This document shows positions 7,088 to 16,084 of a DNA stretch of 54,453 bases, piece after piece; within the stretch, counting starts at the first letter, position 1; every line of letters begins with the position of its first letter. Source of the DNA: Anabaena sp. UHCC 0204. Its GTDB lineage: Bacteria; Cyanobacteriota; Cyanobacteriia; Cyanobacteriales; Nostocaceae. The DNA lies in NCBI RefSeq assembly GCF_009711975.1, contig NZ_VIKW01000010.1, positions 109,095 through 163,547 of the forward strand, given 5' to 3'. The translations under genes were made by a program, and so were the position numbers. The notes under the pieces were generated by a model that saw only the letters and a program-made list of their open reading frames with translations, searched no databases and was not told the origin of the DNA.

Positions 7088-8344
7088 TTAGATTACATCT
7101 TGCAATACTCTGCGAGTATTTTGCCAAGACCAAACACCGACAACCCCAACTACTATACACATTCCCAATAACACTGCCGATAAACCAAAGCCATTAACTA
7201 GCTTTGTTGTAATTAATAAAGGTGCAGTGAGAGCGATATTAATAGCATGATTTTGAAAGCCAAAAACCTTACCGTGCATTTCTGGTGGTGTTTGTTGTTG
7301 AATTAAAGTTTGCATTGGCACGTTAACAAAAGCTGCACCCACACCTAAAAAGATACAAAGTCCTAATGCTACGGGTTGATTATTCACAAAAATGAACAAA
7401 CCCAAGGAAAATGCCATCATCAAAAACCCAATTAAAGGTAAGGGTTTGTGATGGAATCTATGGCCAGAATGTCCCAAAATAGCCGCACCTATCACCATAC
7501 CGACTCCAGCCGCAGCCACGAAAGAGCTAAATTCTTCTGGTGCTAAGTTTAATCTTGCGGCCATACCAATTGCTAATTCTATCAATGCGGCAAACACGCA
7601 ATATAAAGTCACAATTTGCAACATGGCATTCCACACTAGCCGATTTCTTTTGAGGTAGCGCAGTCCTTGTAAAAATTCAGCCCAGGGATTAATTGCCGGT
7701 GTAGTTTTATCAGTATCTCTGTGTTCTTGAAAATGAATCGGCATCATAATCAAGGCGGAAAGTATGTATAAACAGCCAACTACCAATTCTTTACCAAAGC
7801 CTTTGTTGAAGCTTTCCACCCAATTTAACATGGGATTAGCCACGGCATTACCGATAATTAATGCTGCCATCATTGTGCTGCTAAATAAGGCATTGGCAGC
7901 CATTAAACTCTCTCTTTTTACCAACAGTGGAATTGAAGCTTGTTCTGCTGGGGCAAAAAACTGGGTGATGGTGGATATGCTAAAGGTGAAGAGTAACAGA
8001 ATGGCAAATTCTCGTGGTAAGAAGGGAATTAACAGCATTAATACCCCACGCACTGCGTCTGAACCTACCATAACCAGTTTTTTTGGTACACGGTCAACGA
8101 TAACACCACCAGCCGAGCCAAACAACATGGCTGGAACGGTAAATGCCATATACAAATAAAAGCGTCCGTCTCCTGCTACATTATCAGTAGGTAAGTAGAG
8201 TTGGAGTAAGGCAATCATTAAGACAAAGAATACCTTATCTGCCAGTTGAGAAATAAGTTGACCAATCCATAGGAGCATAAAACCCCGGTTTTTGAGCAGT
8301 GCTGTAAAACCGTTATTAACAGTGGTAGGTTCAGTGGGAAACAT
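7088..8344 (-). CDS. MFS transporter (MFS_3-type exporter)
   Basis: A 418-residue, very hydrophobic protein with about 12 predicted membrane helices. It begins GFTALLKNRGFMLLWIGQL, the typical start of MFS_3 (EntS-like) exporters, with an inter-helix VDRVPKK segment matching the MFS loop 2-3 motif and TPPEMHGKVFGFQ in the second half. The substrate is unknown. It is followed 31 bp downstream by the hydrolase-like gene, so the two may share a transcript. Confidence 0.82.
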   Translation of the reverse strand: MFPTEPTTVNNGFTALLKNRGFMLLWIGQLISQLADKVFFVLMIALLQLYLPTDNVAGDGRFYLYMAFTVPAMLFGSAGGVIVDRVPKKLVMVGSDAVRGVLMLLIPFLPREFAILLLFTFSISTITQFFAPAEQASIPLLVKRESLMAANALFSSTMMAALIIGNAVANPMLNWVESFNKGFGKELVVGCLYILSALIMMPIHFQEHRDTDKTTPAINPWAEFLQGLRYLKRNRLVWNAMLQIVTLYCVFAALIELAIGMAARLNLAPEEFSSFVAAAGVGMVIGAAILGHSGHRFHHKPLPLIGFLMMAFSLGLFIFVNNQPVALGLCIFLGVGAAFVNVPMQTLIQQQTPPEMHGKVFGFQNHAINIALTAPLLITTKLVNGFGLSAVLLGMCIVVGVVGVWSWQNTRRVLQDVI

Positions 8345-8375
8345 CAGATACTTGGGAATGGGGAATAAATAATCA

Positions 8376-8954
8376 CTATTTCTCTTTATAACGTTCTAAT
8401 AGACGATTGAGAAATTCAGATGCACTCAGGTAGTTTTTGGGTGGAGAGAAGCCAACAGAAGGGTTTACCCATTGGCCTTGGACAGATTGGGGGGAGTGCC
8501 ACATTGATAAATGGTCAACTGCTGGCTCGGCGTAAAAGTTATTTTCTCCTAAACCAAGATAAGCTGAAGTCCAGTGAGTAAAATAATCATGACTTAAACG
8601 ATGAATAGGGAAGTTACCCGCAAGAGGGACTCCCCAACCATCAATAGCAATAAAGGCTTGAACATGACCTCCCAAAAGTTGCCACCCTGTAGCCGCACCT
8701 ATACCTCCAACTACACCAGCACTAAAGCAAATGAATATAACAGGCGATTCTAACTTATTACCGAGGCGATAGCTAGGCGCTCCGAAGGAATCGCACAAAA
8801 AATGTAAAATATGAAATGTTGATAAAGTTAAATAACCTTGTCCTGGATAAATCAGTATATCTACTGCCTTTGTATGGTCTTTATTTAAGCATCTTTGAAT
8901 AAAGCTGACCGTTAATTCTGGTTCATGAATTCCCGGACAAATAATTATGGGCAT
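8376..8954 (-). CDS. alpha/beta-hydrolase-like conserved protein
   Basis: 192 residues. It starts MPIIICPGIHEPELT, has a possible nucleophile elbow in ICFSAGVVGG (Ser flanked by small residues, as G-x-S-x-G variants) and a His near VDHLSMWHSP. This suggests an alpha/beta-hydrolase fold, but the catalytic triad is not certain. I know similar proteins only as cyanobacterial hypotheticals. Residues around CDSFGAPSYRLG are encoded by DNA resembling a dispersed cyanobacterial repeat (about 8771-8796) and may be an in-frame insertion. Confidence 0.65.
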   Translation of the reverse strand: MPIIICPGIHEPELTVSFIQRCLNKDHTKAVDILIYPGQGYLTLSTFHILHFLCDSFGAPSYRLGNKLESPVIFICFSAGVVGGIGAATGWQLLGGHVQAFIAIDGWGVPLAGNFPIHRLSHDYFTHWTSAYLGLGENNFYAEPAVDHLSMWHSPQSVQGQWVNPSVGFSPPKNYLSASEFLNRLLERYKEK

Positions 8955-8980
8955 TTACTTTTGACGAAGTTATGATCTTT

Positions 8981-9020
8981 TGTCAGTTGTCAGTTGTCAG
9001 TTGTCAGTTGTCAGTTGTTA
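8981..9020. repeat. short tandem heptamer repeat (GTCAGTT)n
   Basis: About five copies of GTCAGTT in tandem, directly upstream of the hydrolase-like gene. Such STRR heptamers are characteristic of heterocystous cyanobacterial intergenic regions. Related arrays occur at 45893-45976 and 42400-42448. Confidence 0.9.
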
Positions 9021-9033
9021 AGAAGTTTTTCCT

Positions 9034-9121
9034 GCTCCCCCGCTCCCCTACTCCCCTGCTCCCTTGCTCCCTTGCTCCCCTGCTCCCCTGCTCCCCTGCT
9101 CCCCCGCTCCCCTGCTCCCTA
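9034..9121. repeat. tandem octamer repeat (GCTCCCCT)n
   Basis: Eleven consecutive 8-bp units of the form GCTCCC followed by CT, CC, TT or TA (one begins ACT). This strand-biased C-rich tract differs sharply in composition from the AT-rich surroundings. An 8-bp period is a multiple of neither 3 nor 7, so the array is distinct from the heptamer array just before it. Confidence 0.9.
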
Positions 9122-9148
9122 CGTTGCTTCAACGACTATTTTAAACAC

Positions 9149-9436
9149 CTACTTACCACCGTAGAAGAAGGCAATTTCTTTTTCTTTCAAAGGGGCAAAA
9201 CCAGCATCAACCAGTTTTTGATCAAGTTCAGTTTGGGGAATATGTTTAGCACCAATGCGGACAATACGAGAACGCATAGTATTAGATACACCGCTACGTT
9301 GTCTATTGCCTTCTAATCCCATAACTTCTTCATACAAGTCTAACTTAGCTATGGGAATAGGAGAACCATCAAAATCAATACCGCGATCAATTGCTCTATC
9401 GATCGCACCAGCACCTGTGGTAGTTTCAGTAGTCAT
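9149..9436 (-). CDS. conserved cyanobacterial small protein
   Basis: 95 residues, soluble, with no signal or membrane segment. It has a Thr/Ala-rich start (MTTETTTGAGAIDRAIDRG), then DGSPIPIAKLDLYEEVMGLE, a basic centre with SRIVRIGAKHIP, and ends AFFYGGK. The even spacing of conserved-looking blocks and normal codon use indicate a real gene. I do not recognise the family. The segment RIVRIGAKHIPQTELDQKL loosely recalls CpcD-like linker domains, which is too weak to name it. Confidence 0.65.
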   Translation of the reverse strand: MTTETTTGAGAIDRAIDRGIDFDGSPIPIAKLDLYEEVMGLEGNRQRSGVSNTMRSRIVRIGAKHIPQTELDQKLVDAGFAPLKEKEIAFFYGGK

Positions 9437-9496
9437 GGCAACTTATTTTCAAAGATATGGAAATATTTTACCAGGGAAGAGGCAGGGAGAGGAATT

Positions 9497-9754
9497 TTAC
9501 CAATGGCTAGATTTACGAGTGATTAACCCACCGACAAATGCCCCTAAAATTGTCCCTGTCCATAGTCCCGTTGTGCTACCTTGCCAACTTGCTCCCGGAG
9601 TTACTAAAAAACTGCACATTTCTTTTAATCCCCAAGCCTGGTTTTGACATTTTTGGCTATGGAGAATAACGGTAATTTGTCCAGCTATTAAACTACCAAA
9701 AAAACCGGAAGAAAGTGCTAAAAAGGTACAAATAAGAATGCGTTTTTTGATCAT
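9497..9754 (-). CDS. small two-helix membrane protein
   Basis: 85 residues from ATG 9754 (MIKKRILICTFLALS). There are two hydrophobic segments, residues about 5-29 and 58-78, the second Gly-rich (GTILGAFVGGLI), joined by a loop containing two Cys and HSQKCQNQAW. Upstream in-frame ATGs exist, but that stretch is the repeat DNA at 9762-9873 and would add a nonsense N-terminus, so the shorter start is chosen. Its function is not recognised. It lies just downstream of ppc on the same strand. Confidence 0.6.
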   Translation of the reverse strand: MIKKRILICTFLALSSGFFGSLIAGQITVILHSQKCQNQAWGLKEMCSFLVTPGASWQGSTTGLWTGTILGAFVGGLITRKSSHW

Positions 9755-9761
9755 ATTAATT

Positions 9762-9873
9762 AGGAAACAGGGAACAGGAGGAAACAGGGAACAGGGATCA
9801 GGAAACAGAGAGATATTTATTAAACTTCTTGTCTTCTTTTTACTGTCACCTGTCACCTGTAACCTGTCACCTT
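9762..9873. repeat. degenerate tandem repeats downstream of ppc
   Basis: Two arrays occur. GGAAACAGGGAACAG-type units repeat at about 9762-9811, and TGTCACC/TGTAACC heptamers repeat at about 9844-9872. Both are typical of short repeated sequences in Nostocales spacers. Confidence 0.75.
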
Positions 9874-9876
9874 CCA

Positions 9877-12800
9877 TCAACCTGTATTTCTCATGCCGGC
9901 GGCAATTCCGTTAATGGTTAATAATGCTCCTCTGAGTAATTCTCCTTTGCTGTAACGAGAGTGAATTACGCCTGTTGTGGGGGCATTTTTGGATTGACGT
10001 AGACGTTTGAGCAGGGAAACTTGGATAAATCCTAAAGGCACAATTGTTCCGTTTCGTAGTTGTACAGAACGCTGTAATACTGGATCACCATCTAAGAGTT
10101 TTTCATGTCCAGTAATTTTTAGAACTAAATCTCTAGTTAGAAAGAATTCGCTGGAAATTTGTCCAAACACATTCTCAAATCGAGGTTTGTCTTCTGGGTT
10201 AGACAATTCATCAACATAATGACGTGCCATTTCCATGTCTACTTTTGCTAAAGTCATTTCGGCTTTAGAAATTACCATTTTGAAGAATGGCCATTTGAGG
10301 TAGAAATAGCGGAGTAATTTCAAATGTTGTTCTGGTTCTTCATCCAGAAATTTTTGTAAAGCTGTACCAATTCCATACCAAGAAGGTAGTAAAAAGCGGG
10401 TTTGTGTCCAACTAAATACCCAAGGAATTGCTCGCAGACCACTTAAATCTTTTTTACCAGATGGACGACGGGCTGGACGTGAACTAATTTGCAATTGGCT
10501 GATTTCTTCTATGGGGGTGACTTGATGAAAGAAGTCAATAAAATCAGGTTGCTCGTAGATGAGATTACGATAGTGCTGACGCGACGCATGAGCTAACTCT
10601 TCCATAATCTCGTTCCAAGGTTCAATATCATCAAACCCTGTTCCTAGTAAACTGGCTTGAATTACTGCTGTAGTGATGGTTTCCAGGTGATACAAAGCCA
10701 AGTCTAACAAGGAATATTTAGAAGCTAAGACTTCCCCTTGTTCAGTAATTTTAATCCGGCCACTAATACTGTGACCTGGTTGCGCTAAAATCGCTTCATA
10801 AGCAGGACCGCCACCACGTCCGACAGAACCGCCTCGTCCGTGGAAAATCCGCAGATTTACACCGTAACCTTCGGCAATTTTTTGGAGTGATTTTTGGGCT
10901 TTATGAATTTCCCAGTTACTACTTAAAAAACCAGAGTCTTTATTACTATCAGAATATCCCAGCATGACTTCTTGTAAGTTGGGATTGAGGATAGAAATGG
11001 ATGGTGGTGCTTGTTCATTACTGTCCATGGCTGCATAACCACCTGCTAACATTGCCCGATATAAAGGCAGTTCAAACAGTTGGCGCATCACGCCTCTAGA
11101 GCGTTGCAAATCTTCTACTGTTTCAAACAAAGGAACGACGCGAATTGTTCCTACTGCAATCACAGGATCAAATAAACTCGATTCTTTGGCTAATAGTAAA
11201 ACTTCTAGTACGTCGCTGACTTCGCGGCACATACTAATAATGTAAGTTTGACAGATGTTGATGCCAAATTCTTGTTGGAGCGATCGCAAAATTCGGAAAG
11301 TTTCAATTACATCATTGGTTTTTTCCGAAAATGGTAATTCAGCGGGAATCAATGGCCTGCGAGTTTGCAATTCTCCTGTTAACCAAGCTATTCTTTGTTC
11401 TTCTGATAGTTCGTTGTAGGGTTGGGGTAAAATCTGCAAATATTCGAGAATTTCATTCAACGCATCAGCATGACGGGATGATTCTTGACGAATATCTAAT
11501 TGGGTAAGATTAAAGTCAAATATTTCGACTTGACAAATCAGATTTTCCAATTCTCGACAACTTAAACCTGTTTCTGTTAAGTTGCGTTGAATTAACAATA
11601 ATTCTGTTAAGAATTCCGAACCCGAACGGTACATGGGTGCATCTTCATTCTGTGGCGTTTCCCGATTATACAAAGATAAATTGCGATCGCGGGTATTTTC
11701 TAGCCGTCTGAGAATATAAGATAACTTGAGACGATAGGGTTCTTGGCGAAAACGCAACGCCAAAGCATCATAAACATCACTTAATTGAGATTGATCTAAC
11801 TCTAAAGATTCTAGTAAATCTGGGAGAACATCACTCCAGTGCATAGATACACTCAATAATGTCACTAGCTCTTTGATTGACTTAATATACCGCTCTAACA
11901 CCATTTTCCGCTGATAACAAGCGGTTTTCCAAGTTACTTCCGGTGTCACTGATGGATTACCATCTCGATCTGAACCTACCCAAGAACCAAAGGAGCAAAA
12001 ATTTGTACTTGGTGGTTGTAACCAGGGAAAGGTTTCCCCCAGAGAATATTTGAAGCGTTTATATAGTTGCGTAATTCCATCAAATAATACTTCTTGGAAG
12101 TAGTGAAGAGCATAATCTACTTCATCTAAAACTGTCGGTTTAAATTGATGAAGTTCATCAGTGCGCCACCAGAGGCGAATTTCTTCCAGTAATCTTTCCT
12201 TGATTTCTAATGTTTCCCAAGGATAGCTACCAGCGCGGGTTTGTGCTTCATCCATTTTTTGTAAAAGATGTACCACCTGACGCTGTTTATCTCGGATAGT
12301 ATGACGGACAATTTCTGTAGGGTGAGCCGTGAAAACTAACCGGATATCTAGTTGAGAAATGAGGCGTTGAATTTGTTGAGGCGGAACATTCAACTGAAAT
12401 AATAGGGGAAATAAAGCTGCAAAAGTCCCTTTCTGTGCAGTTTCTGCTGTCAGTAAGTCGCTACCTATTTCTTTCGTAATCGGTAGATCTTCTTCTCGTT
12501 GGTTAGTGGCATAAATGATACTAGGGAAAACCCCCTGATCAGGTTGATCAGCGTAGCGGTTTAATTGCTGCTTTTGTTCATATTCCTGCTCAACAATGTT
12601 AATCAACTGAAAATATAGAGCAAAAGCACGTGCAGCGCGAATTGCTTCATTGATATTCAATTGTTCGATTAGTTCAACTGCTGATGCGGCCTGGTCATTT
12701 GTAGCTTGTCCTTCTGGCGAACATAGATCCCTAAGTTGGCGTAAAAGCTCCACCATGTTTTGCCCGCATTCTTGCCGGAGGACGGTTTCCCACAAATCTT

Positions 12801-12891
12801 CTACTACCTGTAGACGATGACGTAAGAATAATTCCGAGTGCAGCACCGGAAAATCAATATTTTCAGCTTTCATACTTTTCATAATACTCAT
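9877..12891 (-). CDS. ppc: phosphoenolpyruvate carboxylase
   Basis: About 1004 residues. It adds bicarbonate to PEP to give oxaloacetate, the anaplerotic carbon-fixation step. Visible motifs are [15 protein letters not shown] with the catalytic His, [15 protein letters not shown], the [14 protein letters not shown] glycine loop, and the C-terminal RNTG that completes the active site. Full length for the cyanobacterial enzyme. In-frame ATGs at 12891, 12882 and 12873 compete for the start; a TTG at 12903 is less likely. It is divergent from alr with about 640 bp between. Confidence 0.97.
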   Translation of the reverse strand: MSIMKSMKAENIDFPVLHSELFLRHRLQVVEDLWETVLRQECGQNMVELLRQLRDLCSPEGQATNDQAASAVELIEQLNINEAIRAARAFALYFQLINIVEQEYEQKQQLNRYADQPDQGVFPSIIYATNQREEDLPITKEIGSDLLTAETAQKGTFAALFPLLFQLNVPPQQIQRLISQLDIRLVFTAHPTEIVRHTIRDKQRQVVHLLQKMDEAQTRAGSYPWETLEIKERLLEEIRLWWRTDELHQFKPTVLDEVDYALHYFQEVLFDGITQLYKRFKYSLGETFPWLQPPSTNFCSFGSWVGSDRDGNPSVTPEVTWKTACYQRKMVLERYIKSIKELVTLLSVSMHWSDVLPDLLESLELDQSQLSDVYDALALRFRQEPYRLKLSYILRRLENTRDRNLSLYNRETPQNEDAPMYRSGSEFLTELLLIQRNLTETGLSCRELENLICQVEIFDFNLTQLDIRQESSRHADALNEILEYLQILPQPYNELSEEQRIAWLTGELQTRRPLIPAELPFSEKTNDVIETFRILRSLQQEFGINICQTYIISMCREVSDVLEVLLLAKESSLFDPVIAVGTIRVVPLFETVEDLQRSRGVMRQLFELPLYRAMLAGGYAAMDSNEQAPPSISILNPNLQEVMLGYSDSNKDSGFLSSNWEIHKAQKSLQKIAEGYGVNLRIFHGRGGSVGRGGGPAYEAILAQPGHSISGRIKITEQGEVLASKYSLLDLALYHLETITTAVIQASLLGTGFDDIEPWNEIMEELAHASRQHYRNLIYEQPDFIDFFHQVTPIEEISQLQISSRPARRPSGKKDLSGLRAIPWVFSWTQTRFLLPSWYGIGTALQKFLDEEPEQHLKLLRYFYLKWPFFKMVISKAEMTLAKVDMEMARHYVDELSNPEDKPRFENVFGQISSEFFLTRDLVLKITGHEKLLDGDPVLQRSVQLRNGTIVPLGFIQVSLLKRLRQSKNAPTTGVIHSRYSKGELLRGALLTINGIAAGMRNTG

Positions 12892-13196
12892 AAAGATACT
12901 CAAAACGCCTCATTCACTTTATTTGAGCATCTAATATCAAGCTGTTAGCTTTTTTAGACGATACTCACAAGTTACTCATTTTAACTTTTAACTGCTTTTG
13001 ATTCATTTTGAGTAGGAAGACCCTATTAAATACAAGATACGAAATAAATTAAAAAATCTTTTTCGTTCTTGCGTTCTACCTGAATCATCATGAATTATTT
13101 TGATGCACTTAGGTATTCTTTCCAATAGTATTACTATTTCCGAAATGCCTACTAGCTATTTTAGAATAAAGCTCACCTATTCCCGCAAGGAGGCTC

Positions 13197-13221
13197 ACAC
13201 TGTATGCGAAGCATACAGTGT
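13197..13221. repeat. perfect inverted repeat, 11-bp arms
   Basis: ACACTGTATGC, loop GAA, GCATACAGTGT form a very stable hairpin in the ppc-alr spacer. The arm-GCGAAGC-arm layout is typical of small palindromic elements of filamentous cyanobacteria. The spacer from 12904 to 13528 otherwise shows no convincing gene; a 61-residue frame at 13100-13285 has no coding character. Confidence 0.8.
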
Positions 13222-13475
13222 AGGTAGTTTACTCAATGCTAGACCGGAGAAAACACAAAAGAAGACAATGTTAATTGTTATGTAGGAGTATGGCTGATAC
13301 TACACTGCGCGATTAGAAGTTAAGTATGGATGCAGGAATTGTGGAGTAGAGCTTGTGTCACCTAGCACCAATGTAATTAGTAATTACTCCCGATTACCTA
13401 TTTCCTCATCTAGTGGGACGACTATCTTGTTCCCCGTCCCGGATCAGAGTTAAACTTCCTGATTAGAGTGATATA

Positions 13476-13499
13476 AGCTTCTAGGGGATCTGAGAAGCT
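13476..13499 (+). promoter_or_regulatory. hairpin in the alr leader
   Basis: AGCTTCT, a 10-base loop, then AGAAGCT, ending 29 bp before the alr ATG. It could be a leader hairpin or operator; there is no T-run. The alr ribosome-binding site is AGGAG about 8 bp before the ATG. Confidence 0.35.
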
Positions 13500-13528
13500 A
13501 GATATTGGTGTGATAGGAGTGAAAAGCA

Positions 13529-14716
13529 ATGTTAAGTGGTAAGCAAACCCCCATTTTTGCTGATTCTCAGGAGAGTGATACTTATGCCTGGTTTTCTCAG
13601 CGGGCTTGGGTAGAAATTGATTTAGGGGCGTTGTCTAATAATGTCAGGCAGTTGGTAAAATTTTTATCACCAAGTACCGAATTAATGGCTGTTGTCAAAG
13701 CAGATGCCTATGGACATGGGGCGCTAACAGTTGCAAAAACTGTTTTAGCAGCGGGTGCTACTTGGTTGGGTGTAGCGACAGTTCCTGAAGGTATACAGTT
13801 AAGAGAAGGTGGCATTAAATCCCCGATTTTAATTTTAGGGGCAACTCATACAATAGAACAAATTCAGGCGATCGCCCATTGGCAACTTCAGCCTACATTA
13901 TGTAGTCCTAAGCAAGCTTTAGAATTTTCTAATACATTAGAAACTATTAACTATAATTCTCCCCTACCTGTACACATTAAATTAGATACAGGAATGTCTA
14001 GATTGGGTACAAATTGGCAACAAGCAGCAGAGTTTGTCCAGTTGATACAAGGATTACCCCATTTGGATATTGCTAGTATTTATTCCCACTTTGCCACCGC
14101 AGATAGTCCAGATCCAACAATCATGCAAGAACAGCATAGACGATTTGAGGAAGCGATCGCTCAAATCAAAGCTAGAGGCATCAAAATTCCCAGTTTACAT
14201 TTAGCTAACTCAGCCGCTACCCTCGCAAATCCAAAATTACACTATGACATGGTACGAGCAGGTTTAGCTATTTACGGACTCTATCCTGCACCCCATTTAA
14301 AAAATAAAATTCAACTGCAACCTGTTTTACAACTCAAAGCGCGAGTTACCCAAGTTAAAACAGTGGAAGCAGGAACTGGAATTAGCTACGGACATCATTT
14401 TATAACTTCTCAAGAAATGCGTGTTGCTGTCGTAGGTATTGGTTATGCAGACGGAGTTCCCCGGAATCTTTCTGACAAAATGCAAGTATTAATCCGTGGT
14501 AAGCGTGTTCCACAAATTGGCGCAATTACCATGGATCAAATCATGTTAGATGTCAGTTCTATCCCCGATTTGCAAGAAGGAGAAATAGTCACCTTACTGG
14601 GAGAACAAGGAAAAGAACACATATCCGCAGATGATTGGGCAAAGCAGTTAAACACCATTTCTTGGGAAATTCTCTGCGGCTTCAAGCACCGTCTACCGCG
14701 TGTAGCTATCATGTAG
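13529..14716 (+). CDS. alr: alanine racemase
   Basis: 395 residues. A PLP enzyme that interconverts L- and D-Ala for peptidoglycan. The PLP lysine is K57 in MAVVKADAYGHGA. Also visible are the barrel segment HIKLDTGMSRLG, the second-subunit region RAGLAIYGLYP, and the C-terminal MDQIMLDVS and WEILCGFKHRLPRV. The start is supported by AGGAG at 13515-13520. Normal length with slight N-terminal extension. Confidence 0.97.
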   Translation: MLSGKQTPIFADSQESDTYAWFSQRAWVEIDLGALSNNVRQLVKFLSPSTELMAVVKADAYGHGALTVAKTVLAAGATWLGVATVPEGIQLREGGIKSPILILGATHTIEQIQAIAHWQLQPTLCSPKQALEFSNTLETINYNSPLPVHIKLDTGMSRLGTNWQQAAEFVQLIQGLPHLDIASIYSHFATADSPDPTIMQEQHRRFEEAIAQIKARGIKIPSLHLANSAATLANPKLHYDMVRAGLAIYGLYPAPHLKNKIQLQPVLQLKARVTQVKTVEAGTGISYGHHFITSQEMRVAVVGIGYADGVPRNLSDKMQVLIRGKRVPQIGAITMDQIMLDVSSIPDLQEGEIVTLLGEQGKEHISADDWAKQLNTISWEILCGFKHRLPRVAIM

Positions 14717-14718
14717 AA

Positions 14719-14755
14719 GATGGGGAATATGGGGAAAAATCAACAATACCCCATC
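14719..14755 (+). terminator. possible alr terminator
   Basis: GATGGGG and CCCCATC pair across about 23 bases just after the alr stop. The stem is GC-rich but the loop is long and no clear T-run follows directly. Confidence 0.4.
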
Positions 14756-14827
14756 CCTATAATTTGAAAATTTGACTTTTTTACCTATTGCCATAACTAA
14801 TTTATTATGCTAACATAAGTAATTAAT

Positions 14828-14909
14828 GCGGATATGGCGAAATTGGCAGACGCGCTAGATTTAGGTTCTAGTTCCGAAAGGAGTGAAGGTTCAAGTCCTT
14901 TTATCCGCA
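14828..14909 (+). tRNA. tRNA-Leu (anticodon UAG)
   Basis: The acceptor GCGGATA pairs with TATCCGC. There is a D-arm with AAATTGGCAGA, an anticodon stem CTAGA/TCTAG with loop TTTAGGT (anticodon TAG), a long variable arm typical of Leu (TTCCGAAAGGA) and a T-arm with GGTTCAAGTCC. The discriminator is A. CCA is not encoded. The accessory cassette that follows makes this a plausible integration neighbourhood. Confidence 0.95.
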
Positions 14910-14970
14910 CTTTTAATGAATAGTTTAGCTGAAAAAGCACTGAGCAAGATATGTACAGTGACTAATTAGT

Positions 14971-15097
14971 GTCGTTGTTATTTATCTACAACATGAATTG
15001 CGGACAAATAACAACGGCTTGGCTGTCCTGCAAAACGAGGATCAGTTATTAGAGGTTGGCAAAGTTGACTAACAACGGTAGATGGAAATTTGCCAAC
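14971..15097 (+). other. region with two strong consecutive hairpins
   Basis: Hairpin 1: GTCGTTGTTATTT (14971-14983) pairs with AAATAACAACGGC (15006-15018), 13 pairs with one G-U. Hairpin 2: GTTGGCAAA (15055-15063) pairs perfectly with TTTGCCAAC (15089-15097). Between them GGACA (15002-15006) could instead pair with TGTCC (15024-15028), which is incompatible with hairpin 1. The word AACAACGG recurs at 15071. This could be a structured RNA, a leader for the small gene at 15082, or the end of a decayed mobile element. Confidence 0.5.
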
Positions 15098-15258
15098 TGG
15101 CGGAATTTGACCAGCAAGCAGCATTAGAGGCACTTAGTCAGGGACAAAGTGTGATTCCTTTTTGGGGCGATCGCGAAGCGATGCTGCAAGCAGTTCGCGT
15201 GCATCAACAATTGGGAGATAATCTCAAAAGCTTTAGCAATGTTGTAGAAAATTATTAA
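15082..15258 (+). CDS. small hypothetical protein or gene remnant
   Basis: 58 residues, MEICQLAEFDQQAALEALSQ, then GQSVIPFWGDREAMLQAV and a helical end. Its ATG sits in the loop of hairpin 2 at 15055-15097. The composition looks coding, and it contains a HIP1 site (15167-15174) as core genes do. It may be the surviving C-terminus of a longer protein, since upstream in-frame stops occur at once. I do not recognise it. Confidence 0.4.
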   Translation: MEICQLAEFDQQAALEALSQGQSVIPFWGDREAMLQAVRVHQQLGDNLKSFSNVVENY

Positions 15259-15480
15259 TTCATATTTTCCTAACTACATAGTATTCAATACTTAATTTTA
15301 AGAAATAATTGTTACTTAAAATGAGTTGCTTAACCGCTGAAAATTCTCTAATTTGCATACCATAATTTTACGTAACTCTTGTGGGGTAGTCGTCCTGTCC
15401 TTCCTGGATGTGCAAATCAGAAGCGCGACAGCTTGAACCGGCATTAAAGTTAACATTTTTAAACAACTAGTTAAAAAAAT

Positions 15481-15507
15481 CTTGTTTTAGGGTATGTTAA
15501 AAACAAG
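15481..15507. promoter_or_regulatory. inverted repeat upstream of the MerR-like gene
   Basis: CTTGTTTT (15481-15488) and AAAACAAG (15500-15507) form an interrupted palindrome 67 bp before the chosen start. Related AAACAA words flank it on both sides (15461-15466 and 15532-15537). MerR-type regulators bind palindromes with a spacer near 19 bp in their own promoters, so this is a candidate autoregulatory site; the spacing here is 11 bp between arms. Confidence 0.4.
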
Positions 15508-15573
15508 TGTTTAAAATCTAACCTAAAATTTAAACAAAATAGTTCTGTATGTTATATGGAGTACAAGTTTTTT

Positions 15574-16047
15574 ATGGCTAGTGGATTTACTAGACAAGAA
15601 ACCATCGCTTTGACTAGCATAAACTCTGGCAGACTAAGTTACTTAGACCGCACTGGGTTAGTAGTACCAGAGAAGTTTGGTAATCCTCAGCACCCTAAAG
15701 TCGTTTATAAGTGGCAGCAAATTCTAGAAATTAAAACTATTGAAAGATTGAGAGAGAAACTTTCATTACAGGAAATTAGAAAAGTTTTAGATTTTTTAAA
15801 GTCAAGAAATTATGAATACTCATTTTTTCAGCATCGGCTAGTTTTTGTTAATTCCCAACTTTATCTAATTGAAAATATGCAAGATTTCGGGTTGATGATT
15901 TTAGAAACATCTGGAAAAAATCAGGGACAAGTCGTAATTAACGAAATTGGAGAAATTGGAGATGTAATGACAGAATTAGCAATAGAAGCTGAAAAACATC
16001 ATGTTTTAGATTTTGACAAACGCACAGGAATAGTTTTAAAGAGGTAA
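15574..16047 (+). CDS. MerR-like transcriptional regulator of the R-M cassette
   Basis: About 157 residues from ATG 15574 (MASGFTRQETIALT), preceded by GGAG at 15559-15562; ATG 15556 is an alternative. Residues about 4-70 form a winged helix of the MerR type: SGRLSYLDRTGLVVPEKFGN, then VYKWQQILEIKTIERLREKL and SLQEIRKVLDFLKS. The C-terminal part has no metal-binding Cys pattern. It lies 37 bp upstream of the methyltransferase on the same strand and probably controls the cassette, the role C-proteins play in other R-M systems (inferred). Confidence 0.7.
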   Translation: MASGFTRQETIALTSINSGRLSYLDRTGLVVPEKFGNPQHPKVVYKWQQILEIKTIERLREKLSLQEIRKVLDFLKSRNYEYSFFQHRLVFVNSQLYLIENMQDFGLMILETSGKNQGQVVINEIGEIGDVMTELAIEAEKHHVLDFDKRTGIVLKR

Positions 16048-16084
16048 GAGAAACACATACAAGAAGGGTAAGGAGAAACCAGTA

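Noticed and set aside
9034-9121. Possible CRISPR array
   Set aside because: The units are 8 bp in direct tandem with no spacers, so it is a simple repeat. No CRISPR array was seen in the window.
8972-9316. 114-residue frame rich in Leu/Pro/Ser
   Set aside because: It is the translation of the heptamer and octamer arrays, then runs antisense to the gene at 9149-9436.
13100-13285. 61-residue frame in the ppc-alr spacer
   Set aside because: It runs through the perfect inverted repeat at 13197-13221 and has no coding texture or ribosome-binding site.
13300-13528. A known small RNA (Yfr1 or 6S type) upstream of alr
   Set aside because: The Yfr1 core ACTCCTCACAC is absent and no 6S-like long bulged stem is evident; only a short leader hairpin can be supported.
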